The position numbers and the translations under genes were made by a program. The notes beneath the pieces were generated by a model. That model did not search any database and was not told the DNA's origin. It was given only the letters and a program-made list of their open reading frames with translations. 64,000 bases of DNA from Streptomyces sp. NBC_01255. GTDB taxonomy: Bacteria; Actinomycetota; Actinomycetes; Streptomycetales; Streptomycetaceae. This document shows, in pieces, positions 8,873 through 17,283 of the stretch (its first letter is position 1; each line of letters opens with the position of its first letter). The stretch is from assembly GCF_036226445.1 (NCBI RefSeq), contig NZ_CP108474.1:3720001-3784000 (forward strand). The letters run 5' to 3'.

Positions 8873-10012
8873 TCACCGTCCTTTCGGGAGGCCGAGGATG
8901 CGCTCGGCGACGATGTTGCGCTGGATCTGGGAGGTGCCGGCGGCGATCGTGTACGAGAGCGAGGACAGCCGGTCGAGGGTCCAGTCGTGGCCGAGGTCGA
9001 GCGCGTCGGGCCCCAGCACCCCGGCAGCGGCCTCGTACAGCTCCTGGCGGGCGTGCGAGTAGTGCAGCTTGAAGACGGACCCGCCGGCCCCCGGCACCCC
9101 ACCCGTCGCCTGCGCCTCGCTGACGTTCGCCTGGGTGAGCCGCCACAGCGCCTGGAACTCGGCGGAGAGCCTGCCGAGCCGCCGCCGCAGGGCGGGGTCG
9201 TCCCAGGTGCCGTTCTCCCGTGCCGTACGGGCGAGTTCGCCGAGGAGACGGCGGCAGGCGACGACCTCGCCGACGAACGCGGTGCCGCGTTCGAACGACA
9301 GCGTGACCATGGTGACGCGCCAGCCGTCGTTCTCGTCCCCGACCCGGTTCCCGACGGGCACCCGCACCTCGTCGAGGAACATCTCGGCGAACTCCGTCGA
9401 GCCGGCGAGCGTCCGCAGCGGCCGTACGGTGACGCCGGGCGCGTCCATGGGCATGGCGAGCCAGCTGATCCCCCGGTGCTTGGACACCCCCGGCCCCGCA
9501 TCCGTACGGACAAGAAGCTCGCACCAGTCGGCGACCTCGGCGTGCGAGGTCCAGATCTTCTGCCCGCTGACGACGTACTCGTCGCCGTCCCGGACCGCCC
9601 GGGTCCGGAGGGAGGCCAGGTCGGAGCCGGCGTCGGGTTCACTGAACCCCTGGCACCAGACCTCGTCGCCGCGCAGGACCGGCGGCAGCCAGCGGTCGCG
9701 CTGCTCCGGTGTCCCCTCGGCGGCGATCGTCGGCCCGGCGTGCAGCAGCCCGACGAAGTTGGCGCCGACGTAGGGCGCGCCGGCGAGCTCGGTCTCCTCC
9801 AGGAAGATCAGCCGCTGGGTCGGTGACGCGTCCCAGTGGACGTCCGCGTACCCGGCGTCGTACAGGCGGCGCTGCCAGCCGCAGTCGTACGCGCGCCGGG
9901 CGGGCCAGTCGAGCGGGTCGGGTCTCGGCGGGAGCGTGGGCAGGGTGGCGGCCAGCCATTCCCGCAGCCGCCCCCGGAACTCCTCCTCCTCGTCGCTGTA
10001 GGCGAGGTCCAT
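8873..10012 (-). CDS. Acyl-CoA dehydrogenase, large subunit (FadE-like)
   Basis: 379 residues. Full three-domain acyl-CoA dehydrogenase: N-terminal helices (MDLAYSDEEEEFRGRLREWL), FAD/substrate motif WCQGFSEPDAGSDLASL, middle beta domain with VVSGQKIWTSHAEVADW, and a C-terminal bundle ending YTIAAGTSQIQRNIVAERILGLP. The ATG overlaps the stop of the upstream amidohydrolase (ATGA at 10012), so they are translationally coupled. The pairing of a full subunit with a reduced one (7863-8864) is typical of mycobacterial and rhodococcal heterotetrameric enzymes acting on bulky CoA esters; that analogy is inference. Confidence 0.92.
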   Translation of the reverse strand: MDLAYSDEEEEFRGRLREWLAATLPTLPPRPDPLDWPARRAYDCGWQRRLYDAGYADVHWDASPTQRLIFLEETELAGAPYVGANFVGLLHAGPTIAAEGTPEQRDRWLPPVLRGDEVWCQGFSEPDAGSDLASLRTRAVRDGDEYVVSGQKIWTSHAEVADWCELLVRTDAGPGVSKHRGISWLAMPMDAPGVTVRPLRTLAGSTEFAEMFLDEVRVPVGNRVGDENDGWRVTMVTLSFERGTAFVGEVVACRRLLGELARTARENGTWDDPALRRRLGRLSAEFQALWRLTQANVSEAQATGGVPGAGGSVFKLHYSHARQELYEAAAGVLGPDALDLGHDWTLDRLSSLSYTIAAGTSQIQRNIVAERILGLPKGR

Positions 10013-11238
10013 CAGACGAGGCCCTGGCCGGCGCCCCGGCCGACGCCCCGGTCGAAGTCCAGGTCCAGCATGCGGATGGCGTTGCCGCGCATGAGCTTGT
10101 AGATCGTCTCGTCGTCGAGGCCCTGGACGTGGTCGAGGGCGACCTCCTTGGTGTGCGGGAAGGTCGAGTCGACGTGCGGGTAGTCGGTCTCGAAGGTGGC
10201 GTTGTCCCTCCCCACGACGTCCAGGGACGCGATCCCGTGCTTGTCGCGGAAGAAGCAGCAGAAGATCTGCCGGTAGTAGTACGTGGACGGCGGCTCGGGG
10301 ATGAGGTCGCGGACGCCGCCCCAGGCGCGGTGCTCCTCCCACACGTCGTCGGCGCGTTCGAGGGCGTACGGGATCCAGCCCATCTGGCCCTCGCTGTAGG
10401 CGAGCTTGAGCCGGGGGAACTTCACGAGCACCCCGCTGAAGAGGAAGTCCATCATCGAGGCCATGGCGTTGTTGAAGCTGAGGGAGGCCTGGACGGCGGG
10501 CGGGGCGTCGGGGGAGGCGGCGGGCATCTGGCTGCTGGAGCCGATGTGCATGTTGACCACCGTCCCGGTCTCCTGGCAGACGGCGAAGAATCGGTCCCAG
10601 TAGCCGGAGTGGATCGAGGGGAGTCCGAGGTGGGTGGGGATCTCGGAGAAGGTCACGGCCTTGACGCCGCGGGCGGCGTTGCGCCGGATCTCGGCCACGG
10701 CGAGGTCGATGTCCCAGAGCGGGATGATGCACAGCGGGATCAGCCGGCCGCCGCTGCCGCCGCACCACTCCTCGACCATCCAGTCGTTGTAGGCGCGGAC
10801 GCAGGCGAGGGCGACCTCCTTGTCGTGGGCCTCTGCGAAGGTCTGGCCGCAGAAGCGCGGGAAGGTGGGGAAGCAGAGGGAGGCCTCGACGTGGTTGAGG
10901 TCCATGTCCTTCAGGCGGGCGGCCGGGTCCCAGCAGCCGCGGCGCATCTCGTCCCTGGTGATCCCTTCCAGGGTCATGTCGTCGCGGTCGAAGCCGACGG
11001 CGGCGATGTTGCGCTTGTACGGGAACTTGAGGTCCTCGTAGATCCACCAGTCGGTGGGCGGCCCTTCGGGGTCCATCGTGATCTGGTACTTGCCGGCGAC
11101 GTAGGCGAGCTCGCCGATGCCGGCCGTGAGGGGCTTGGGGCCGCGGTCGCGGTACTTCTTGGGCAGCCAGGTCTCGAAGAGATGGGCCGGCTCGATCACG
11201 TGGTCGTCGACGCTGATGATGCGGGGCAGTTCCGTCAT
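10012..11238 (-). CDS. Amidohydrolase family protein (TIM-barrel, PF04909-like)
   Basis: 408 residues. It starts MTELPRIISVDDHVIEP, where the D-x-H strand-1 motif is the first metal site of the amidohydrolase_2 family. A histidine in VVNMHIGSSSQ and the late FETDYPHVDSTFPHTKE motif complete the usual decarboxylase/hydrolase signature. Such proteins often accompany acyl-CoA dehydrogenases in actinobacterial aromatic, alicyclic or steroid catabolic clusters. First gene of a leftward operon with both acyl-CoA dehydrogenase subunits; its promoter region holds motif A operators. Confidence 0.88.
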   Translation of the reverse strand: MTELPRIISVDDHVIEPAHLFETWLPKKYRDRGPKPLTAGIGELAYVAGKYQITMDPEGPPTDWWIYEDLKFPYKRNIAAVGFDRDDMTLEGITRDEMRRGCWDPAARLKDMDLNHVEASLCFPTFPRFCGQTFAEAHDKEVALACVRAYNDWMVEEWCGGSGGRLIPLCIIPLWDIDLAVAEIRRNAARGVKAVTFSEIPTHLGLPSIHSGYWDRFFAVCQETGTVVNMHIGSSSQMPAASPDAPPAVQASLSFNNAMASMMDFLFSGVLVKFPRLKLAYSEGQMGWIPYALERADDVWEEHRAWGGVRDLIPEPPSTYYYRQIFCCFFRDKHGIASLDVVGRDNATFETDYPHVDSTFPHTKEVALDHVQGLDDETIYKLMRGNAIRMLDLDFDRGVGRGAGQGLV

Positions 11239-11252
11239 GACCCCTCCAGGTT

Positions 11253-11356
11253 TCTGATGGACCGTCAGATCTGACGGGATCAGGCTAGGCCCCGCACCCC
11301 TGGACCGACAAGCAGGGGACCTCTACGCTCGCCGAAGAATCTGACGGAACGTCAGC
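11253..11356. promoter_or_regulatory. Motif A operators in the amidohydrolase/CoA-ligase divergent promoter
   Basis: A near-perfect palindrome TCTGATGGACCGTCAGA lies at 11253-11269, followed directly by a half site TCTGACGGG (11270-11278). A second full site is at 11340-11356 (TCTGACGG-A-ACGTCAGC). The first is 15 bp upstream of the amidohydrolase start and the last 16 bp upstream of the CoA-ligase start, positions suited to repression. The pattern matches the sites at 5.9 kb. Confidence 0.75.
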
Positions 11357-11371
11357 CAAGAGGGGTAACGG

Positions 11372-12949
11372 ATGACCGAGACCGCACACGCCCTGGGTGA
11401 TTCCCGCACGCTCTGGGAGCTCGTCGAACGCCGCGCCGCCCTCACCCCCGACCGGCCCGTCCTCCTCCAGGGCGACCGCGTCCTCACCTTCGGCGGCCTG
11501 CGCGAGCGCGCCGAGCGCTGCGCCGCCGGGCTGTACGGGATGGGGGTGCGGCCGGGCACGGTCGTCGCCTGGCAGCTGCCCACCCGGATCGAGACGGCGG
11601 TGCTCTCCTTCGCGCTCGCCCGCATCGGCGCCGTACAGACGCCGGTCATCCCCTTCTACCGGGACAAGGAGGTCGGCTTCGCGCTGCGCGAGTCCAAGGC
11701 CGAGTACTTCGCCGTCCCCGGGGTGTGGCGCGGGTTCGACCACACGGAGATGGCCCGGCGGCTCGGCGCGCGCGGGATCTTCGAGGCGTACGGCCCCGAA
11801 TCCCTCCCGGACGGCGACCCGGGGATCCTGCCGCCGCCGCCCGCCTCGGGGACGGACGTCCGCTGGATCTACTGGACCTCAGGCACGACCTCCGACCCCA
11901 AGGGCGTCCTGCACACCGACCGCTCGCTCCTCGCGGGCGGCTCCTGCCTCGCCCACGCGCTGCGCCTCACGGACGGGGACGTCGGCTCGATGGCCTTCCC
12001 GTACGCGCACATCGCCGGGCCCGACTACACGGTGATGCTCCTGCTGTACGGGTTCCCCGCCGTCATGTTCGAACAGTTCGCCCTGCCGGAGGCGCTCGAC
12101 GAGTACCGCGCGAAGGGCGTGACCGTCGCCGGCGGCTCGACCGCCTTCTACGCGATGTTCCTCGCCGAACAGCGCAAGCGCCCCGACGAGCCGGTCATCC
12201 CCACCCTGCGGCTGCTCGCGGGCGGCGGGGCGCCGAAGCCGCCGGAGATCTACCACGCGGTACGGAAGGAGCTGGGCTGCCAGCTCACCCACGGGTACGG
12301 GATGACCGAGGTCCCGATGATCACGATGGGCGACCCCGAGGACACCGTCGAGAACCTCGCGACCACCGAGGGCCGCCCGCCCGCCGGCATGGAGATCCGG
12401 ATAGTCGGCGCCGGCGCCGGCATCGGGACCGGGACCGGCGTCGGGACCAGGACCGGCACCGGCTCAGGTACCGGCGACGGCGAGGTCCGGCTCCGCGGCG
12501 AGGCCGTCTGCCAGGGCTACCTGGACCCGGCGCAGACCGCGGCCGCCTTCGACGAGGACGGCTTCCTCATCACCGGGGACGTGGGGCACCTGACCCCGAG
12601 CGGCCACCTCGTCCTCACGGGCCGGATCAAGGACATCATCATCCGGAAGGGAGAGAACATCTCGGCCAAGGAGATCGAGGACCTCCTCCACCGCCACCCG
12701 GACGTCGGCGACGCGGCCGTCATAGGCCTCCCGGACCCCGAGCGCGGCGAACGCGTCTGCGCCGTCGTCGAGCAGCCCCCGGGCGCGGCCCCGCTGACCC
12801 TGCCAACGGTCGCGGCCTTCCTCCGCGAGGCCGGCCTCTCCGTCCACAAGCTCCCGGAACAACTGGAGGTCGTGGACGCCCTCCCCCGCAACGAGACCCT
12901 GCGCAAGGTGCTGAAATACCAGCTCAGGGAACAGTTCGGCGCTCTATGA
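11372..12949 (+). CDS. Acyl-CoA ligase (AMP-binding, cyclohexanecarboxylate-CoA-ligase-like)
   Basis: 525 residues. The P-loop-like motif YWTSGTTSDPKGVLHT, the HGYGMTEVPM motif, the late ITGDVGHLTPSGHLVLTGRIKD hinge motif and the C-terminal LPRNETLRKVLK with catalytic Lys show a complete class I adenylate-forming enzyme. It activates a carboxylate to acyl-CoA and would feed the cluster's dehydrogenases. Residues about 347-370 are an unusual Gly/Thr run (GAGAGIGTGTGVGTRTGTG) encoded by a GGCACCGG-type microsatellite at about 12407-12478, placed in a surface loop before the C-terminal domain. Preceded by a motif A operator; SD GAGGGG. Confidence 0.92.
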   Translation: MTETAHALGDSRTLWELVERRAALTPDRPVLLQGDRVLTFGGLRERAERCAAGLYGMGVRPGTVVAWQLPTRIETAVLSFALARIGAVQTPVIPFYRDKEVGFALRESKAEYFAVPGVWRGFDHTEMARRLGARGIFEAYGPESLPDGDPGILPPPPASGTDVRWIYWTSGTTSDPKGVLHTDRSLLAGGSCLAHALRLTDGDVGSMAFPYAHIAGPDYTVMLLLYGFPAVMFEQFALPEALDEYRAKGVTVAGGSTAFYAMFLAEQRKRPDEPVIPTLRLLAGGGAPKPPEIYHAVRKELGCQLTHGYGMTEVPMITMGDPEDTVENLATTEGRPPAGMEIRIVGAGAGIGTGTGVGTRTGTGSGTGDGEVRLRGEAVCQGYLDPAQTAAAFDEDGFLITGDVGHLTPSGHLVLTGRIKDIIIRKGENISAKEIEDLLHRHPDVGDAAVIGLPDPERGERVCAVVEQPPGAAPLTLPTVAAFLREAGLSVHKLPEQLEVVDALPRNETLRKVLKYQLREQFGAL

Positions 12950-13000
12950 TCCCCGGGATTCTTCCGCGAGTTCCCACTCGCGGAACCTGAGGGGGACCAC

Positions 13001-14854
13001 ATGAGAAGACGACCCATCGCGCTCGCGGCGGGCCTCGCGGCCGTCGCGGGCCTGCTGCTCGGCATACCGGCGGCGGGCACGGCGACGGCAGCGGCGACGG
13101 CGACGGCGACGGCGACGCCAGCGACGGCTACTGCCACCGCCACCGTCACGACCACTCCGTACGCCGGCGAAGTACGCGTCATCACCTGGAACATCTGCGG
13201 CGAGGCCGGCAGCAAGCGCGGAGTGATCGGCTACTGCCCGTACCGCAACGAACCCGGCCTCAAGATGGACGAGGTCAAGAAGCTCGTCGACGCCCACCAG
13301 GCGAACGTCGTGATGCTCCAGGAAGCCTGCGGATACCAGGGCGAGACGCCCCCGGCCGGAGCCGAGAAGAGCCACATGGCCCTGCTCGCCGCCCGCCTCG
13401 GCCCCGGCTGGTCCCTCGCGCACGCCGCTGGGAACAGGGCCGGCGACTACGTCGACAAGGACCCGCTCGTCGTCAAGGACGAGAGCGACCCGCTCAATGC
13501 CGAATCGGCGTGCCGCGGCACCGCCCTGGGTGGCAAGGTCGGCGTCCTGCTCGCCGTCAAAGGGACCTTCGACGGCCCCGTCGAGCGCGTCGAGACCGTC
13601 CCCGCCGAGCTCTCCCACCGCCGGCTTCCCCTGCTCTGCGCACGGGTCACCGGCCTCACCGACAAGCTCTGCACCACGCACCTCATCGACAGCAACAGCA
13701 CCGTGGCGAAGCGTCAGAGCGAGACCGTCCGCGACCACCTCAAGTCCGCGCTCGCCACCGGTGTCGTCCTCGGCGGCGACTTCAACTACCGCGAGACCAC
13801 GGATGCCCTGAGCCCGATCGCCACCACCCTCGACCGCTGCGAGAACGACGACGACACCTCCGTGCACTGGGAGAACACCGCTGCCCAGCCGCACTGGAGC
13901 CGCATCGACCACCTCTTCGGAACCGAGCGGCCCGGCGGGCAGCGGTTCGTGTCCTGCACCGTCGACCACTCCCTCCTGGACACCACGCAAAACCTCCTGA
14001 TCGACGCCAAGCCCTCGAACGGCTATTCCGACCACGCCCCGGTCATCGGCTACCGCCGCCCGGCGCCCGTCCCCGGCGACATGACCGGCGACGGCGCGCC
14101 CGACCTCGTCGCCGTCGACGACGACGGCAAGCTGCGGCTCCACCACGGCGAGGGCACCGGCGGCCTCCCCGCAACCTACGGAGTCATCGGCACCGGCGGC
14201 TGGTACAGCGCCTCCGTGGCGCACCGCGGGGACTGGACCGGCGACGGCACGGAGGACGTGCTGGCCCGCGTCGGCGGCGAGCTGCGCGTCTACGCCAACC
14301 GCGGCGACGGCTCGATCACCGCGCCCGTCGTGGTCGCGACCGGGCTGCCCACGGACACGAAGGTCGCAGGCGTCGGCGACGTCACCCACGACGGACACCC
14401 CGACGCGGTCCTCCAGTACGACGACAAGCTGTGGCTCCGCGCCGGGGTCCGCGGCGCGACGCCGGCCGTGGCCGCACCCGTCCTGATCGGCCCCGGTGGC
14501 TGGGACGTCATGACGCTCACCTCCCCCGGCGACGCCGACCGGGACGGGCGCGTGGACCTGCTCGCCCGGAGCACCGGGAACGGCGACCTCTGGCTCTACC
14601 GGGGGTACGACGACGGGACCTTCGGCAACCGGGTCGAGTACGGGCACGGCTACGCCGTCACCACGCGCCCGCTGCTCGCGGGAGGTGCCGACGCCGACCG
14701 GAACGGGGTCGCCGACCTGTGGGCGACGACGAGCGAGGGCACCGGCACCCTGCTCTTCTACGCGGGCGGCACCGGCGACACGGGGACCCCGGTGGACGGC
14801 TCCCGCACCACGGTCGGCACCGACTCATGGAGCACGATCCGGTCGATCAGCTGA
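13001..14854 (+). CDS. Secreted endonuclease/exonuclease/phosphatase-fold protein with FG-GAP repeats
   Basis: 617 residues. Signal peptide 1-30 (RRRP...AGLLLGIPAAGTATA) is followed by a low-complexity Ala-Thr linker (about 30-50). The EEP domain (about 55-345) has all landmark motifs: ITWNICG (N64), LQEACG, GGDFNYRETTD (near 257) and YSDHAPVIGYR (near 343). After it, about 270 residues form FG-GAP/VCBS-type repeats (GDMTGDGAPDLVAVD, GDADRDGRVDLLAR) that bind calcium and mediate surface interactions. It probably cleaves nucleic acid or a phosphoester outside the cell. ATG 13001 has GAGGGGG upstream. Convergent with the STAS gene, overlapping by 8 bp. Confidence 0.88.
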   Translation: MRRRPIALAAGLAAVAGLLLGIPAAGTATAAATATATATPATATATATVTTTPYAGEVRVITWNICGEAGSKRGVIGYCPYRNEPGLKMDEVKKLVDAHQANVVMLQEACGYQGETPPAGAEKSHMALLAARLGPGWSLAHAAGNRAGDYVDKDPLVVKDESDPLNAESACRGTALGGKVGVLLAVKGTFDGPVERVETVPAELSHRRLPLLCARVTGLTDKLCTTHLIDSNSTVAKRQSETVRDHLKSALATGVVLGGDFNYRETTDALSPIATTLDRCENDDDTSVHWENTAAQPHWSRIDHLFGTERPGGQRFVSCTVDHSLLDTTQNLLIDAKPSNGYSDHAPVIGYRRPAPVPGDMTGDGAPDLVAVDDDGKLRLHHGEGTGGLPATYGVIGTGGWYSASVAHRGDWTGDGTEDVLARVGGELRVYANRGDGSITAPVVVATGLPTDTKVAGVGDVTHDGHPDAVLQYDDKLWLRAGVRGATPAVAAPVLIGPGGWDVMTLTSPGDADRDGRVDLLARSTGNGDLWLYRGYDDGTFGNRVEYGHGYAVTTRPLLAGGADADRNGVADLWATTSEGTGTLLFYAGGTGDTGTPVDGSRTTVGTDSWSTIRSIS

Positions 14855-15254
14855 CCTCCACCACGGCCGCGGGGACGTCCCCGTACACGTCGAAGAGGCG
14901 GCGGACGCCGAGGGCGGACAGGACCCGGTCGACATGACCGTCCCCGCCGTCGATGCCCGCCTCGGGCAGGATCAGGCGGAGGCGGCCGCCGCAGGAGCGG
15001 AGGAGGCGGCGGGCGGCGATGAGGACGCCGACTCCACTGGAGTCGCAGAAGCGCACGGCGGACAGGTCTATCACCAGGTCGTGCCGGCCCCCCGCGACGG
15101 CGTCGTGGACGTGTCGGCGTATGCGGGGGGAGGTGACCAGGTCCAGTTCGCCCCTGATGCTCAGCACCGTCCAGGGACCCTGCTCGTCCTCGTCGACCTC
15201 GATCGTCGTCACGATCGCCGCCTGCCCCGACACCACCGGCCGAAACCCCTTCAC
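14847..15254 (-). CDS. STAS-domain anti-sigma factor antagonist
   Basis: 135 residues from GTG 15254. Typical SpoIIAA/RsbV fold: TVLSIRGELDLVTSPRIRRHV, then DLSAVRFCDSSGVGVLIAARR containing the phosphorylatable serine motif DSSG. In this family the dephosphorylated form frees a sigma factor by binding an anti-sigma kinase. It is divergent from the sigma/anti-sigma operon at 15389, a suggestive but not proven partner. The true start could be a few codons later because no clear SD precedes 15254. Confidence 0.88.
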   Translation of the reverse strand: MKGFRPVVSGQAAIVTTIEVDEDEQGPWTVLSIRGELDLVTSPRIRRHVHDAVAGGRHDLVIDLSAVRFCDSSGVGVLIAARRLLRSCGGRLRLILPEAGIDGGDGHVDRVLSALGVRRLFDVYGDVPAAVVEVS

Positions 15255-15388
15255 CGAGGTATGGCGCTTTCCTTACCATCCAGACCCGCGTCAAGGGCGC
15301 ACTTGCGGCAAACAGGCGTGCGTCGTCGGCACCGCGCATTACTTTGGAGAACGAGGACTCAAGGGCCGGCAGGGAACGGAGGATTCGC

Positions 15389-15973
15389 ATGGCGATGGAG
15401 ACACCACCGCGCTGGGACCGCAAGATGCAGCAGCGGCTCGCCGCCGGGGAGGCCGCCGCGCTCGGCGAGTTCTACGACCGGTTCGCCTCGCTCGTGCACA
15501 GCCTCGCCCACCGGGTGCTCGACGACGACGCCGCGGCCGACCAGGTCACCCGCGAGGTCTTCGGCTACATCTGGGAGAACCCCGACGACTACGACCCCAA
15601 GCAGGGGAACATGCGGTCGTGGGTCGCCCGGCTGACCCAGCGGCAGGCCGTCCACCGGCTGCGGCAGGCCGAGGCGACGGCCTACGCGGAGACCGGGCAG
15701 GGCTCCGCCGAGGAGCTGGAGCAGAAGGTGCGGCGGGCCTCCGTCGCGGCCCGCGCGGACTACATCGTGACCTCCATGCCGGCGCCGCTGCGGGCCGCGC
15801 TCGAACTGGCCTACTTCCAGCGGCGGGACTACCGCCAGACCGCGGCCGACCTCGGGGTCACGGAGGACGAGGCACGGCGGCGCCTCCGGCTCGGGCTCCA
15901 GCTGCTCTCCTCGGCGAACACCCGCTCCCTGGAGGGCTCCTCCCCTCCCGGCGGCTACGGGCGGACGCTGTGA
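15389..15973 (+). CDS. ECF-like RNA polymerase sigma factor
   Basis: 194 residues from ATG 15389, chosen because GGAGG lies six bases upstream; the frame opens at 15344 without an SD. Region 2 is FYDRFASLVHSLAHRVLDDDAAADQVTREVFGYIW. Region 4 is PAPLRAALELAYFQRRDYRQTAADLGVTEDEARRRLRLGLQLL. The GTGA overlap with the following gene shows co-translation with its likely anti-sigma factor. It appears to be an autonomous ECF sigma controlling its own regulon; the stimulus is unknown. Confidence 0.9.
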   Translation: MAMETPPRWDRKMQQRLAAGEAAALGEFYDRFASLVHSLAHRVLDDDAAADQVTREVFGYIWENPDDYDPKQGNMRSWVARLTQRQAVHRLRQAEATAYAETGQGSAEELEQKVRRASVAARADYIVTSMPAPLRAALELAYFQRRDYRQTAADLGVTEDEARRRLRLGLQLLSSANTRSLEGSSPPGGYGRTL

Positions 15974-17268
15974 CGGGGGCGAACGGCGACGCGGACGGCG
16001 TCGCACGCGCCCCGTGGATACCGGGCCCGCGCCGGTCGGCGGACGACCACGCGGACCTGACGGCCGACCCGACGGTGGACCCGGCGAAGGCCCCGGAGGC
16101 CTTCGAGGCTCGCGAGCTCCCGGAGGGCCCGGCGGTCGAGGCGGAACCGGCCGAGCCGGACGTGCCGCAGCTGACCCACCGCGTGCTCAAGTCGCTCCTC
16201 GGCGCCTGGGCGCTCTCGGCGTGCTCCGCCGGGGAGACGAAGGCCGTCGAGGACCACCTCACCGAGTGCGCGCCCTGCGCCGAGGAGGCCCTGCGGCTGC
16301 GGGACGCCGTCGCCCTGCTCCACGAGGACCGCGACCTGGACCTCGACCCGCTGCTGCGCTCCCGGGTCCTGGAGAACTGCCTGGGCCGCCGCCCCGCCCG
16401 CGTACCGGTGCCCGAGTGGGTCACCCCGTACGACGCGGAGACCGCCCGGCTCGACGCGCTGCTGCGGGACATCGGCGAGTCGGAGTGGCACGCCCCGGTG
16501 CGGCTCAAGTGGTTCGAGGACGAGCACATCGTGCGCCGCAAGACCACCGTCGCCGGGGTCATCGGCCACCTCCTGGCCGTGGACGGCCTGGTGACGTCGG
16601 CGCTCGGCATCAAGGACCCGCTGGGCGCGGGCGTGCCCGAGCTCTCCCCGACGGAGCGGACCGAGGCGTTCTGGTCGGCGCTCGACCGGCCGCCGAACCG
16701 CGCGCTGCGCGGGCCCTGGCGGGACCAGTCGCACGCCCTGATCCGTACGGTCTCGTTCGCGGGCCGCGGCGTGGGCGACCTCACGGTCACCTACAAGGAC
16801 TTCGCGCTGCCGCTGCGGGACTCGCTCCTGGAGCGGGCCTTCGAGTGCTGGGTGCACGCGGACGACATCGCCAACGCGGTGGCGTACCCGTACGCCCCGC
16901 CGAGCGGCGCCCATCTCCACGGCATGATCGACCTGGCGGTCCGGCTGCTCCCCGCCGCCCTCGCCGGGCGCCGCCGCAGCGGCCTCGCGGCCCCGGCCCG
17001 GCGCCTCGTCGCGGCGGGCGCGCCCGGCCGCTCGCTCCACCTGGAGGTCGAGGGGGCGGGCGGCGGCCACTGGTACATCGCGCTGGACTCCCCGGCGGCG
17101 ATCGCCTCGCCGGACCGGGCGGTGGCGCAGGTGGCGATGGACGGGGTGGAGTTCTGCCAGCTGGTGGCCGGCCACATCTCGCCGGAGGAGGCCGCGGCCG
17201 GACAGGACGGCGACCGGGAGGCCATCCGCGACGTCCTGTCGGCGGCGGCGTCCCTCAGTCGCCTGTAG
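15970..17268 (+). CDS. Anti-sigma factor: zinc finger fused to maleylpyruvate-isomerase-like domain
   Basis: 432 residues from GTG 15970, overlapping the sigma stop by 4 bp. Residues about 60-110 carry a zf-HC2/ZAS pattern: histidine in EDHLTECAPCAEEALRLRD followed by C-x2-C. Residues about 150-420 look like the mycothiol-dependent maleylpyruvate isomerase (MDMPI/DinB-like) fold: LLRDIGESEWHAPV, GVIGHLLAVDGLV and the ERAFECWVHADDIA helix with a metal-type histidine. No membrane segment is seen, so it is a cytoplasmic anti-sigma factor. The MDMPI-like part may sense mycothiol or bind metal; that is inference. Confidence 0.85.
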   Translation: MTGANGDADGVARAPWIPGPRRSADDHADLTADPTVDPAKAPEAFEARELPEGPAVEAEPAEPDVPQLTHRVLKSLLGAWALSACSAGETKAVEDHLTECAPCAEEALRLRDAVALLHEDRDLDLDPLLRSRVLENCLGRRPARVPVPEWVTPYDAETARLDALLRDIGESEWHAPVRLKWFEDEHIVRRKTTVAGVIGHLLAVDGLVTSALGIKDPLGAGVPELSPTERTEAFWSALDRPPNRALRGPWRDQSHALIRTVSFAGRGVGDLTVTYKDFALPLRDSLLERAFECWVHADDIANAVAYPYAPPSGAHLHGMIDLAVRLLPAALAGRRRSGLAAPARRLVAAGAPGRSLHLEVEGAGGGHWYIALDSPAAIASPDRAVAQVAMDGVEFCQLVAGHISPEEAAAGQDGDREAIRDVLSAAASLSRL

Positions 17269-17283
17269 CGCCCTGCGGAGCTG

